Shown here: positions 37,124 through 46,169 of the stretch, piece by piece
Numbering within the stretch: the stretch's first letter is position 1
How the letters are laid out: each line of letters opens with the position of its first letter
Assembly: GCA_029690005.1 (NCBI GenBank)
Contig: CP121458.1
Location: forward strand, 5,351,872 to 5,415,871
Source: Prescottella defluvii
GTDB taxonomy: Bacteria; Actinomycetota; Actinomycetes; Mycobacteriales; Mycobacteriaceae
Direction: 5' to 3'
Length of the DNA: 64,000 nucleotides
Notes under the pieces: generated by a model
What the model was told of the DNA's origin: nothing
The model's input: the letters and a program-made list of their open reading frames with translations, nothing else
The model's database searches: none
Position numbers and translations under genes: made by a program

Positions 37124-37591
37124 ATGTCCACTCCCACTCTCTCGACTCAGCAGGTCGACGTCCGCGGCCCGCGGTTCGCCGCGTGGATCACCACCGCGGT
37201 CCTGGTCGTCGTGCTGGCCCTGTCCACGGTCTCGACCCTCGCGGCCGGGCTGTTGCTGGGCGTCCAGGCCGTCGTGTTCGCCGTCGGCGCCGTCGCCGGA
37301 CCGCGTCGCAGCCCGTACGGGCAGCTGTACGCGCACCTGGTCGCGCCGCGGCTGGGTCCGACCGTCGAACGCGAGCCCGTCCCGCCGCTGCGGTTCGCGC
37401 AGTTGGTGGGCCTGATCTTCGCGGCCGTCGGCACCGTCGCCTTCCTCCTGGGCGCGGGGCTGGTCGGCGGAATCGCCACCGGTTTCGCACTTTTCGCGGC
37501 ACTGCTCAACGCCGCATTCGGCATCTGCCTCGGCTGCCAGATCTATCCGCTGGTCGCGCGATTCCGCAGCGCGACACCGCATCCGGCCTGA
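37124..37591 (+). CDS. DUF4395 membrane protein of the sulfur operon
   Basis: Integral membrane protein of 155 residues, DUF4395. Hydrophobic segments include AAWITTAVLVVVLALSTVST, AGLLLGVQAVVFAVGAVAG and VGLIFAAVGTVAFLLGAGLV, and the C-terminus has the family's AFGICLGCQIYP with a CxxC pair that may handle sulfur or thiols. ATG at 37124 follows AGGAG by nine bases. It is the first full gene after the Cys leader, before cysA2 and sseC, so a role in sulfane-sulfur or thiosulfate handling is inferred. Confidence 0.85.
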   Translation: MSTPTLSTQQVDVRGPRFAAWITTAVLVVVLALSTVSTLAAGLLLGVQAVVFAVGAVAGPRRSPYGQLYAHLVAPRLGPTVEREPVPPLRFAQLVGLIFAAVGTVAFLLGAGLVGGIATGFALFAALLNAAFGICLGCQIYPLVARFRSATPHPA

Positions 37592-37685
37592 CCGGCACCA
37601 CAGCTTCTCCACCCGCACGGGTCTCGCACCCGCGCAGCATTCCCACGCTTGTCTCCACGCCGTACCGAACCCGAAAGGACACCCT

Positions 37686-38519
37686 ATGGCTCGCTCCGAC
37701 GTCCTGGTCTCCGCAGACTGGGCAGAGCAGAACCTCAACGCCCCCAAGACCGTCTTCATCGAGGTCGACGAGGACACCGCCGCGTACGACGGTAGCCACA
37801 TCGAGGGTGCGATCAAGCTCGACTGGCGCAAGGATCTGCAGGACGGCGTCCGCCGTGACTTCCTGAACCAGGAGCAGTTCTCCGCCCTGCTGTCCGCGAA
37901 GGGCGTCGCCAACGACGACACCGTGGTGCTCTACGGCGGCAACAACAACTGGTTCGCGGCCTACGCCTACTGGTACTTCAAGCTGTACGGCCACCAGGAC
38001 ATCAAGCTGATCGACGGTGGGCGCAAGAAGTGGGAGCTCGACGGCCGTCCGCTGTCGAAGGAGACCGTCACCCGTCCGGCCACCGAGTACAAGGCCGCAG
38101 CTGCCGACACCTCGATCCGCGCCTTCCGCGACGACGTGATCGCCGCGATCGGTTCCGCGAACCTGGTCGACGTGCGCTCCCCCGACGAGTACTCCGGCAA
38201 GATCCTCGCGCCGGCGCACCTGCCGCAGGAGCAGGCGCAGCAGCGCGGCCACGTCCCCGGCGCCATCAACATCCCGTGGAGCACCACCGCGAACGAGGAC
38301 GGTACCTTCAAGTCCGACGCGGACCTCGCGAAGCTGTACGCGGACAAGGGATTCGACGACTCCAAGGAGACGATCGCCTACTGCCGCATCGGCGAGCGCT
38401 CGAGCCACACCTGGTTCGTGCTGCAGGAGATCCTCGGCAAGCAGAACGTGAAGAACTACGACGGCAGCTGGGTCGAGTACGGCTCGCTGGTCGGCGCACC
38501 GATCGAGTTGGGAGCATAG
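37686..38519 (+). CDS. cysA2: Thiosulfate sulfurtransferase CysA2-type rhodanese
   Basis: Two-domain rhodanese, 277 residues, very close in pattern to M. tuberculosis CysA2/CysA3. It moves sulfane sulfur from thiosulfate to cyanide or a protein acceptor. Seen: N-terminal inactive domain start DVLVSADWAEQNLNAPKTVF, LYGGNNNWFAAYAYWYFKLY, and the C-terminal active loop AYCRIGERSS with the catalytic Cys. ATG at 37686 has AAAGGA upstream. Six bases separate it from sseC, the usual partner. Not related to the sulfate-transporter CysA. Confidence 0.95.
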   Translation: MARSDVLVSADWAEQNLNAPKTVFIEVDEDTAAYDGSHIEGAIKLDWRKDLQDGVRRDFLNQEQFSALLSAKGVANDDTVVLYGGNNNWFAAYAYWYFKLYGHQDIKLIDGGRKKWELDGRPLSKETVTRPATEYKAAAADTSIRAFRDDVIAAIGSANLVDVRSPDEYSGKILAPAHLPQEQAQQRGHVPGAINIPWSTTANEDGTFKSDADLAKLYADKGFDDSKETIAYCRIGERSSHTWFVLQEILGKQNVKNYDGSWVEYGSLVGAPIELGA

Positions 38520-38525
38520 AGAGTT

Positions 38526-38831
38526 ATGTGCGGAGCACCTGTTCAGACCCAGACCCTGCCTGCCGGCATCGACGTCGAGAAGGAGACCGTCATCACCGGC
38601 CGCGTGCTGACCGCTGACGGTCAGCCGGTCGGCGGCGCGTTCGTCCGCCTGCTCGACGGCACCGACGAGTTCACGGCCGAGGTCGTCGCGTCCGCGACGG
38701 GCGACTTCCGCTTCTTCGCCGCCCCCGGCGACTGGAAGGTGCGTGCACTGTCCAGCTCCGGCAACGGCGACGTGCGAATCAACCCGTCGAGCGCCGGCGT
38801 CCACAACGTCGACGTGACGGTCGCCAAGTAG
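38526..38831 (+). CDS. sseC: SseC-family DUF1416 protein
   Basis: Small protein of 101 residues, DUF1416, always found beside cysA2-type sulfurtransferases in actinobacteria. It begins MCGAPVQTQTLPAGIDVEKE and has a transthyretin-like beta fold by appearance (GRVLTADGQPVGGAFVRLLD; GDFRFFAAPGDWKVRALS). ATG at 38526, six bases after the cysA2 stop with GAGAG upstream. Last gene of the Cys-leader operon. It may carry or accept sulfur through the N-terminal Cys; function unproven. Confidence 0.92.
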   Translation: MCGAPVQTQTLPAGIDVEKETVITGRVLTADGQPVGGAFVRLLDGTDEFTAEVVASATGDFRFFAAPGDWKVRALSSSGNGDVRINPSSAGVHNVDVTVAK

Positions 38832-38852
38832 GCCGACACCCGAAACCACTTG

Positions 38853-38879
38853 GGGCCCACTCCGATACGGAGTGGGCCC
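38853..38879. terminator. Terminator between sseC and cutinase
   Basis: Arms GGGCCCACTCCG (38853-38864) and complement (38868-38879) around ATA, then AGGTCGTTTCG on the plus strand; between convergent genes. Confidence 0.75.
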
Positions 38880-38890
38880 AGGTCGTTTCG

Positions 38891-40212
38891 TCAGGACCCG
38901 GAAGACCCTGCCGACCCGGACGACCCTGCTGAGGCGGCCGAACCCGCCGTGTTCGGTGTCTGCGGGGGGCCGTCAGGCGCCAGACCGCTGATCCAGTCGA
39001 CGAGCTTCTCGCTGTCGCCGAATAACGGGGCGGGGCCGGGAGCCAGTACAGCAGGTGCTGGATCGCACCCAGGAAGATGTACGGCCCCAGGATCAAGTCG
39101 ACGATGCCGCGGTTGTCCTCGACGAAGCCGGCGCCCTCCGCGGCCAGCTTGGCCCGAACGACGTCGGCGCCCGGACCGCGCGCCCAGGCTTCCAGTGCCG
39201 CAACCCGTGCCGGCGTGGCCGCCGCCGTCGCCGCGTCGTCGCGATACGTCTGGTCGGCGACCATCCGCAGCACGTCGAGCAACGACTCGTCGGACGTGAA
39301 CCAGTTCTCGCGCGTGACGATGTGCGCGATCGCGCGGGCCGACATCTGCGAGACCACCCGCCCGAAGTCGGCGAACGTCTGTACCGGGTTCAGAAGGGTG
39401 AACCGCATCTGCCCGAGGATCCCGAGAGCGAGCTCGAGGACGGCGATGTCCGGCGGAGCATCACACGCGATGTCGTACGGACGGCAGTCGTAGAGGATCT
39501 TGCCCTCGAGGGCGCCGTAGTCGGCCGGCTCCGACGACATGAACCCACCACCGCGGGGTCCCGGCTTCCCCAGCGACGGGGTGCCCGCGGGCCGGTACGG
39601 ATCGCCGACGAGCGCCACTCCCGCGATGTCGTCCGCGGTCACCGTCGCCGAGGCGTCGCGGTGGCCGAGTTCCCGGGCGACCCGCTCGGTGACCTCGCCG
39701 CCGACGCTGTACCCGAGCAGGACGAAGCGGGTGGCGTCGCCGCACTGCGCCTTCTTCTCGTCGAGGATGCGGTTGGTCGATGCCACGCCCGCCGCCACCG
39801 AATCCTGATAGGTGGGCACGTCCTCGAGTACGCCCACGCCGTAGGTCGACGGATACGGCACGTACATCCAGCCGACAGTGCCCGGCTGGTCCCGGTTGGC
39901 CTCACCCAGCGGAACGGTGACGTTCGAGAGCCAGTTGGCCCACGGGACTCGTTCCTTGTCGTCGAAGGGGTCGCGGTCGACGCTTCGAGTCCGTGGCTCC
40001 GGACACCGCGAGCACCAGGATGTCGGGGCAGCCGTCGCCGTAGTTGTCGGGGTTCTTCACCGGACCGTTCTGAGACCCCGACCCCGTCCCGGACCCGGAC
40101 CCGGACCCGGATCCGGACGAACCGGCGCTCTCGGCAGCGGACGGCGCCGCCGAGACGAACAGCGACACCGCGACCGCACCGGCCAGCGCGGCCACCATCC
40201 CCGACGACCCAT
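38891..40212 (-). CDS. Secreted cutinase-family esterase (three frameshifts)
   Basis: Exported serine esterase, about 440 residues. Signal peptide MVAALAGAVAVSLFVSAAPS, then a Ser/Gly-rich linker, the cutinase start GDGCPDILVLAVSGATDSS, the nucleophile elbow LLGYSVGGEV, and DIAGVALVGDPYRP; the tail is Gly/Ser/Ala-rich. ATG at 40212 follows GGAGG. Three breaks: C lost in 40199-40202, CTTCGAG at 39983-39989 in place of CTCGAG, and C lost in 39027-39030 (restores WLPAPPLFGDSEKLVDWI). Mycolata cutinases hydrolyse lipids or polyesters at the cell surface; the substrate is open. Confidence 0.82.
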
Positions 40213-40367
40213 CGACACCTCCGACGTGTGCACCCCCGCAGGCGTGACAGTTCGCGATTCGTTCAGTTTCCGAAGCACCGTACTACCGAGGTAGGGCCAT
40301 CGATCGGATTTGACCGAGATCGCAGGGCGAACCACCGATTTCGGACGATCCAGGGGTCCGGTCTAAG

Positions 40368-40475
40368 ATGACCCTCGTGGTCATTTTCTTCGAGGTTATG
40401 CTTGTCCTTGCCGCCATCCTGATCACCTGGTTCTCGCTGTATGTCGTGTACCGGTTGGTCACCGACAAGCCGTGA
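40368..40475 (+). CDS. 35-residue membrane peptide, coupled to nitrobindin-like gene
   Basis: A short ORF of 35 residues, nearly all hydrophobic: MTLVVIFFEVMLVLAAILIT, then WFSLYVVYRLVTDKP with a charged C-terminal end, so a single membrane segment with a short cytoplasmic tail. ATG at 40368. Its TGA overlaps the next gene's GTG as GTGA, so translation is coupled. Unknown function; it may anchor or regulate the partner. A divergent promoter region with palindrome CTACC-GA-GGTAG (40283-40294) separates it from the cutinase. Confidence 0.7.
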   Translation: MTLVVIFFEVMLVLAAILITWFSLYVVYRLVTDKP

Positions 40476-41179
40476 GCCAGGATCCGGACGCGGGCTCCGA
40501 TTCGACGCCTGCGCAGCCTGACGACTCCCAGTCGCACGTTGTCCGAGGCAGCGGCGACCGGGCGGTTGCCAATGCCGAAGAGCGTGCGAAGGAGACGGCG
40601 GGACGCAACATCGCGAACCTGCCCGATCTGCCGCTGCCCGACGACACCGCGAATCTGCGGTTCGGGCCCGATCTGCACCCCGGCATGCTCGCACTACTGC
40701 CGCTCGTCGGCGTGTGGCGCGGCGAGGGCGAGGGCCACGATCCGGAGACCGGCGACTATCCGTTCGGCCAGCAGATCGTCGTCTCACACGACGGTGGCAA
40801 TTACCTGGCCTGGGAGTCCCGGTCCTGGCGCCTCGACGCAGACGGCGCGTACGTGGGTCCCGATCAGCGTGAGAGCGGCTACTGGCGTGTCGCCGGCGAC
40901 GGCATCCCCGGCAGCACCAACGAAGAGGTCATCGAACTCCTCCTCACGCATGCGTCCGGCGTCGTCGAACTGTTCTACGGCCAGGCACTCACACAGTCGT
41001 CGTGGGAACTCGCGACCGACGTAGTGATCCGCAGCGAATCCGGCGAGCTGATCGGTGGCGCCAAGCGCCTCTACGGCATCGTCGAGGGCGGCGACCTGGC
41101 GTACGTCGAGGAGCGTGTCGTCGCGGACGGCCCCCTCGAGCCCCGGTTCTCTGCGCGCCTCTCGCGCTACATCGGCTGA
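40472..41179 (+). CDS. Nitrobindin-like heme-binding beta-barrel protein (Rv0813c-like)
   Basis: DUF1794/THAP4-like lipocalin-related beta-barrel, 235 residues; homologs bind heme and are annotated as peroxynitrite isomerases. Family features: GVWRGEGEGHDPETGDYPFG (GxWxGEG motif), FGQQIVVSHDGGNYLAWESR, and a C-terminal VEERVVADGPLEPRFSARLS. The first 60 residues are a charged extension seen in Rv0813c-type proteins. GTG at 40472 overlaps the small membrane peptide stop. Expected to protect against reactive nitrogen, by family. Confidence 0.85.
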   Translation: MSQDPDAGSDSTPAQPDDSQSHVVRGSGDRAVANAEERAKETAGRNIANLPDLPLPDDTANLRFGPDLHPGMLALLPLVGVWRGEGEGHDPETGDYPFGQQIVVSHDGGNYLAWESRSWRLDADGAYVGPDQRESGYWRVAGDGIPGSTNEEVIELLLTHASGVVELFYGQALTQSSWELATDVVIRSESGELIGGAKRLYGIVEGGDLAYVEERVVADGPLEPRFSARLSRYIG

Positions 41180-41510
41180 GCACACCCCCACGAACAGCAG
41201 CGACCCCCGAGCCGTCCACTCGCGACGCTCGGGGCGTCGTGCGTGGAGTTCCGGTCTGGACACGACCGGAGGACTCGGGGGTCGGGTAGCTGCCTGGGAT
41301 TCGCCAGCCGCGGTGCAGGCGAGCCGATGGCTCGCTCCGCAGGCTCCGCTCGCGCGAATTCCGAGAGCATCGTGGCTAGCCGACAGCCACCTCACGTGTC
41401 CGTTTGTCATTCAACTTCAGACCACCTCCTTCCTCGTGTACGCCCGAAGCTACGCCCGGCCCGAACAGTCGGCAACGGGTTTTTCGGGGGAAGTGACCCA
41501 CGGAACGAAC
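41180..41510. other. Intergenic gap without recognised gene
   Basis: A hairpin CCCCGAGC (41205-41212)/GCTCGGGG (41227-41234) probably ends the nitrobindin-like transcript. The rest, about 275 bases, has scattered open reading on both strands without a ribosome site or familiar motif; no RNA family was recognised. Confidence 0.5.
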
Positions 41511-41544
41511 GAGCCCCGTCCTGGACGCTTCCAGGACGGGGCTC
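41511..41544. terminator. Convergent-end hairpin 1
   Basis: Fifteen-base arms GAGCCCCGTCCTGGA (41511-41525) and complement (41530-41544) around CGCT, followed by GATTCCTTGC. Confidence 0.75.
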
Positions 41545-41565
41545 GATTCCTTGCTGCAATGCCCT

Positions 41566-41620
41566 GAACGGGAGTTCACGGCACGTTTTCACGGTCGAAC
41601 CGTGCCGTGAATTCCCGTTC
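41566..41620 (-). terminator. Convergent-end hairpin 2 after secreted protein
   Basis: Twenty-base arms (41566-41585 and 41601-41620) with one mismatch and a 15-base loop, just past the minus-strand stop at 41628. With hairpin 1 it forms a double terminator. Confidence 0.7.
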
Positions 41621-41627
41621 GGCGGTA

Positions 41628-42437
41628 TCAGCTGGCGTTCGACAGAACGCGGCTGATGACGTCGCCGATGAAGCCGGCCGGGTTGTCGATGATCGCCGAG
41701 CCGGCCGAGCCGGTGGTGCCGCCCTCTGGGTTGGACGAACCGAAGCCGAGGTCCGCCGAACCCGTCGAAGCAGCCTCACCGGGGTTCTGCGACCGGATCT
41801 TGACCCAGGCGCCGATGGGGTTGAAGTTCTGCGTCGACCCGAAGAGCGACACGTCGAACGCGACACCGCTGTCGTGCACGTTGCCGACCGTCACGTTGCG
41901 CGGCACGAGGTAGGACACCTCGTAGGTCAGTGTCTTGCTGCCGGTGGGCGAGATGAGCCAGCCCGCGTCGGACACCGTCACCGCGTTGTCGTTCGCGTCC
42001 ACCTGGGGAGTGACCTTCTCGGTCTTCTGTCCACCAAGCAGGTGCCACGCCGTGACCTGGGCGCTGCCCTGCACGTAGGTGAAGCCGGCCGGGGCGTAGT
42101 CGGTGATCTTGTTGATGTAGCGCTCGGGATGACCGGTCGTGGAGATCGTGGTCCGGTAGGTCACGACCTGCCCGGGGGCCACGGTGCCATCGCCCACGAC
42201 GCGCTTCGTGACACGGACGTTGGACGTGTCACGCGTGCTCTCCTGCGGGTAGGTCTTCCCCGGCTGGGGCACGACACCATCCGAAACCGGAGCCGCTGCA
42301 CTGCCCGAACCGAGCGAGCCGAGCGAACCGGTTGCCGGTGCGGCGATCGCCGTACCCGCTCCGAGTCCGATTCCTCCCGCGAGCACGGCCGCGGCGGCAA
42401 CGGAGGCCGCGACGCGGCGAGACAGAGGTCGAGACAT
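41628..42437 (-). CDS. Secreted DUF11-like surface protein
   Basis: Exported protein of 269 residues. Signal peptide AASVAAAAVLAGGIGLGAG ends near TAIAAPA. The body resembles a single DUF11/isopeptide-type repeat: VTKRVVGDGTVAPGQVVTYR, INKITDYAPAGFTYVQGSAQ, LTYEVSYLVPR. The C-terminus is Gly/Ser-rich and ends in a short hydrophobic stretch. ATG at 42437 follows AAGGAG. Such domains build stalks on actinobacterial surfaces. It is monocistronic with a long 280-base upstream region carrying two exact KstR-type motifs. Confidence 0.75.
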   Translation of the reverse strand: MSRPLSRRVAASVAAAAVLAGGIGLGAGTAIAAPATGSLGSLGSGSAAAPVSDGVVPQPGKTYPQESTRDTSNVRVTKRVVGDGTVAPGQVVTYRTTISTTGHPERYINKITDYAPAGFTYVQGSAQVTAWHLLGGQKTEKVTPQVDANDNAVTVSDAGWLISPTGSKTLTYEVSYLVPRNVTVGNVHDSGVAFDVSLFGSTQNFNPIGAWVKIRSQNPGEAASTGSADLGFGSSNPEGGTTGSAGSAIIDNPAGFIGDVISRVLSNAS

Positions 42438-42486
42438 GTAACCAATCTCCTTCGTTCGTCCTGACGAGGGGGAAATCAGGATGCGG

Positions 42487-42500
42487 TAGAACACGTTCCA
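42487..42500. promoter_or_regulatory. KstR-type motif, proximal
   Basis: TAGAACACGTTCCA fits the KstR consensus TnnAACnnGTTnnA at every fixed position; 50 bases before the DUF11-like start. Confidence 0.5.
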
Positions 42501-42667
42501 GAATCGACTCGCCAAACTGCGCATACCGTGCACATTTCGGTGAATGCGATCACATGATGCCACCAATTCGGACGTTCGTCCAAAGATGCAGGACAGCAGG
42601 TAGCTGCACATTTTGCGCGCCCCAACATGTAACAGCCGACGTGGTCTTTACGATTATCGGCCAAAAG

Positions 42668-42681
42668 TAGAACGCGTTACA
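42668..42681. promoter_or_regulatory. KstR-type motif, distal
   Basis: TAGAACGCGTTACA fits the same consensus exactly; 181 bases from the first copy and just past the end of cydC. The gap 42438-42719 shows no gene. Confidence 0.5.
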
Positions 42682-42719
42682 TTACGGCGGATCTGGGAAG
42701 ACTGAGCCGTTAGCCGTGG

Positions 42720-44445
42720 TCAGGAGTGGCGCGCCGAGTCGAGCCCCGCACGTTCACTGACACGATCCGCCGGGACGCCCCGGCCGTTACCGACCGTGAC
42801 GACCCGGTCCGCGCACGTCGTCGGCGGCAGTTGGTGCGTGACGAGGACCACGGTGCGGTCCGCGTCGACGAGCACGGAGTCCCGGTCGAGTAGGGCGCAC
42901 AGCATCGCCGCTCCGTCGGCCGCGTCGAGGCGTTCGGTCGGCTCGTCGAGCAGGAGCACCTGTGCCGGCGAGACCAGCGCCCGGGCCAACAGCAGCCGTC
43001 GGCGCTGCCCGCCCGAGATCGCCCGGGCACCACCGCCCAGCGGAGTGTGCACCCCGCGCGGGAGTTGGGACACCCACTCCCCCAGTCCCACTGTCGCCAG
43101 GGCTTCGAGGGCCTCGTCCTCGGTGAGGTCTCCGCGGGCGACGCGCAGGTTCTCGAGCACCGACGTGTCGAACACGTGGGCGTCCTCGGCGAAGAAGCCG
43201 ATCCGGTGGCGCAGCTCGTCCGGCCGGTACTGCTCGATCGGCACGCCGTCGGCCGACACGGTCCCGTCGACCGGCGGCAGCAGGCCGGCCAGGGTCATCA
43301 GCAGCGTCGTCTTCCCGGCGCCGCTGGCGCCGACGACGGCGATGCGGCTGCCCGGCGAGATATCCAGGTCCAGAGCTGCCGTCACGCGCTCGCTGCCGGG
43401 CCAGCCGCATCGCAGATCCCGGGCCCGAATATGACCGGGCCCGACCGGCACCTCGGTCCCCGCGGGCTGCGGTTCGCCGGCCCTGTCGACGAGGGCGAGA
43501 ATTCGCCCGACGCGATCCGGGCGCGGGTCAGTGCGATCGCCGCCGCCGGCAGCGCTCCCGTCGCCTCGAACGCCGCGAGCGGGACGAGCACGAGGATCGC
43601 CAGCGACATCGGCGTCATGCCCCCGGGAGTCCCGCCGTCGGGTCCGTAGAGCGTGATGCCGATCAACAAGGACCCCAACACGCTCGCCCCGATCGCGAGC
43701 GGCGTTGCGGCCGCGGCGAACGCAGCCGGCATCGCAGCCCGGTCGGTGGCGCGCACGGCGTTCCGGTTCGCGTTCTCGGCGCCGGTCAGGACGTCGTCCA
43801 ACCGTCCGGCCACCCGCAATTCGGCGGCGTGGTCGAGCGCGGTCACCGCGGTCTCGCTGAACAATGCCGTCGCCGCGGCGCTGTCCGACTCCGCCAGACT
43901 CGCGGCCCGTGCCGACAGCCACGGCGCCAGCACCCCCGACACGGCGAGCGCCACTGCCAGCACTGCCGCGGCGGCCGGCGAGATCAGCCCGAGCAGAACC
44001 ACCGCGGACAGGGCCAGGATCACCGAGACGGCGATCGGGATGATCGCCGGACCACCACATCGCCGAGCGCGTCGACGTCGGCGCCGGTGCGCGCCAACAG
44101 GTCTCCGCGACGAAGACCCGCCGCGGCGGCGGGATCGCCGTCGGCGAGACGGCGGTAGAGCATCGTCCGAGCCGACGTGGTGCCGCGCAGCGCGGCATCG
44201 TGCGTCGCCAGGCGCTCGAGGTAGCGGAAGATGCCGCGGGAGATACCGAGGGCGCGCACGGCGACCACCGCGACCGACAGGTCCAGCACCGGCGGCATCT
44301 GCCACGCGCGGGTGATCAGCCACGCCGACAGCGCCGCCAGCGCGAGCGCGCTCCCGAGCGTCGCCACGCCCGCGGCGATCGCGGCCAGCACTCGCCGCGG
44401 CTGCAGATCCAGGAGGCGAAGCGCCCGCAACAGATCACGATTCAT
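42720..44445 (-). CDS. cydC: Cytochrome bd assembly ABC exporter CydC (two frameshifts)
   Basis: Half of the CydDC thiol (glutathione/cysteine-type) exporter needed for cytochrome bd maturation, about 576 residues: an N-terminal membrane domain (LGSALALAALSAWLITRAWQ, GISRGIFRYLERLATHD) and a C-terminal ATPase with Walker A VVGASGAGKTT, signature ISGGQRRRLLLARAL and Walker B VLLLDEPTERLD. Two breaks, near 44047-44048 and 43506-43508 (one C each). ATG at 44445 lies inside the cydD end, overlapping by 11 bases. Last gene of cydABDC. Confidence 0.9.
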
Positions 44446-46169
44446 GGGACGCACCGACTTCCTGACGGGCCTCGACCTCGATCACCCGGTCACCGGCGGC
44501 GAGCACGCTCGGCCGGTGCCCCACCACGACGACGGTGCGTCCGGTTCGGGCGAGTACCCGCAATGACGTCAGCACCGTCCGTTCGGTGTCGTCGTCGAGG
44601 TGCGCGGTCGGTTCGTCGAGCAGCAACACCGGCCGCGGCGACACGAGCAGACGCGTGAGAGCGAGCCGCTGGCGCTGGCCGAGCGACAGTCCCAGTCCTC
44701 CGGCGCCGACCACGGTGCCCCAACCGTCCGGCAACTCCTGCAGCACGGCGTCGAATCCGGTTGCCCGGCAGGCCTGACCCACCTCGTCGGAGTCGACGTC
44801 GATGTCGCCGGCGAGCGCGAGGTTCTCCAGCAGCGTCCCCGGAACGATGACCGGATGCTGCGGGAGCCACGCGATCTGCGCCCACCAGCCGGAGGGGTCG
44901 AGGTCCGCGACGTCGACCCCGGCCACGCGAACCGATCCGTCGTCGGGGGCGGTGAGCCCCAGAACTGTCTGCAACGCAGTCGACTTCCCGGATCCGTTGG
45001 CGCCGGTCAGCACCGTCACCTCGCCGGGGACGCAGCGCGCGTCGAGTCGGTGCGGGGCCGTCCCCGACCGGGATCGCACACTCACACCGGCGAGTTCGAC
45101 GACGGCGCCGTCCGCCACGACCTCCGCGGTGCCGGACGCGTCACGGCGTGGCGCCTCGTCGAGCACTCCGAAAGCCTTGCTCGCGGCGGCGAGTCCGTCC
45201 TCCGCCGCATGGAACTGGGTGCCGACCATGCGCAGCGGCAGATACACCTCGGGCGCGAGGATGAGCGCGATGATGCCGGGCTCGAGTTCGATGTTGCCGA
45301 ACACCAGGCGCAGACCGATGCTGACGGCGATGAGCGCCACCGACAGCGTCGCGAGCAGCTCGAGCACCATCGACGACAGGAACGCCACGCGCAGCGACGA
45401 CATCGTGGTCTTGCGGTGTGCGTCACCGAGTTCGCGGACCCGTGTGGCCGGGCCGTGTTCACGGCCCAGGGCCCGCAGGGTCGGCAGGCCGGCGATCAGG
45501 TCCAGCAGCTGCCCCGACAGCCGGGTGAGGGCGGCGAGCGTCTGCTCGGACTTCCCCTTGGTGAGCATCCCGATCAGGATCATGAACACCGGGATGAGCG
45601 GCAGCGTGACGACGACGATCATCGCCGCGGTCAGGTCCTGGAAGGCGATCACCACGAACGTCGCCGGTGTGAGGGTTGCCGCCAGGATCAGCGCCGGCAG
45701 GTAGCCGGTGAGGTAGGGCGCGATCGCCCGCACTCCACGGGTGAGCACCGTCGCGATCTCGTCGCGACGCGGATCCAGTGTGCGGGGCGGCATCCGCACC
45801 GCGGCCTGCAGGACCTCGATCTCGAAGTTCGGAGACGACGCGGTTGGCCGACCGGTGCGCGTAGCGCGCGTGCAGCCACGTTCCCAGTACCCGCACCGCC
45901 ACGGCGACCGCGAGCCACGTCAGCTCGGTCCGCCAGTCCGCGATGCTGCGCCGATCCGAGGTGATGACGCCGGCCAGGATCGTGCCGATCAGGACGGCCG
46001 AGACGATCACCATCGCGACGTTGACCGCCGACAGCACCACCGTGAGGATCAGGTAGCCCCGCGCCGACGCCGAGTACTTCCACAGACGGGGGTCGACGGG
46101 TCCCCCGGATCGTCCTGCGCGCCCCGCCCGTCGTCGAGCCCGGGCGGGGCGATCGGTCGCAGTACTCAT
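44435..46169 (-). CDS. cydD: Cytochrome bd assembly ABC exporter CydD (frameshifted)
   Basis: Partner of CydC, about 577 residues. Membrane domain with AARGYLILTVV-type segments, then ATPase with Walker A LTGANGSGKST, signature LSLGQRQRLALTRLL and Walker B VLLLDEPTAHLDD. The frame breaks at 45821-45827, CTCGAAG in place of CTCGAG; correction gives RVVSELEIEVLQAAVRMPPR. ATG at 46169 overlaps the cydB stop as ATGA. Confidence 0.9.

Noticed and set aside
41180..41510. Riboswitch or structured RNA in the gap
   Set aside because: Both neighbouring genes end here, so there is no downstream gene to regulate, and no known riboswitch core was recognised.
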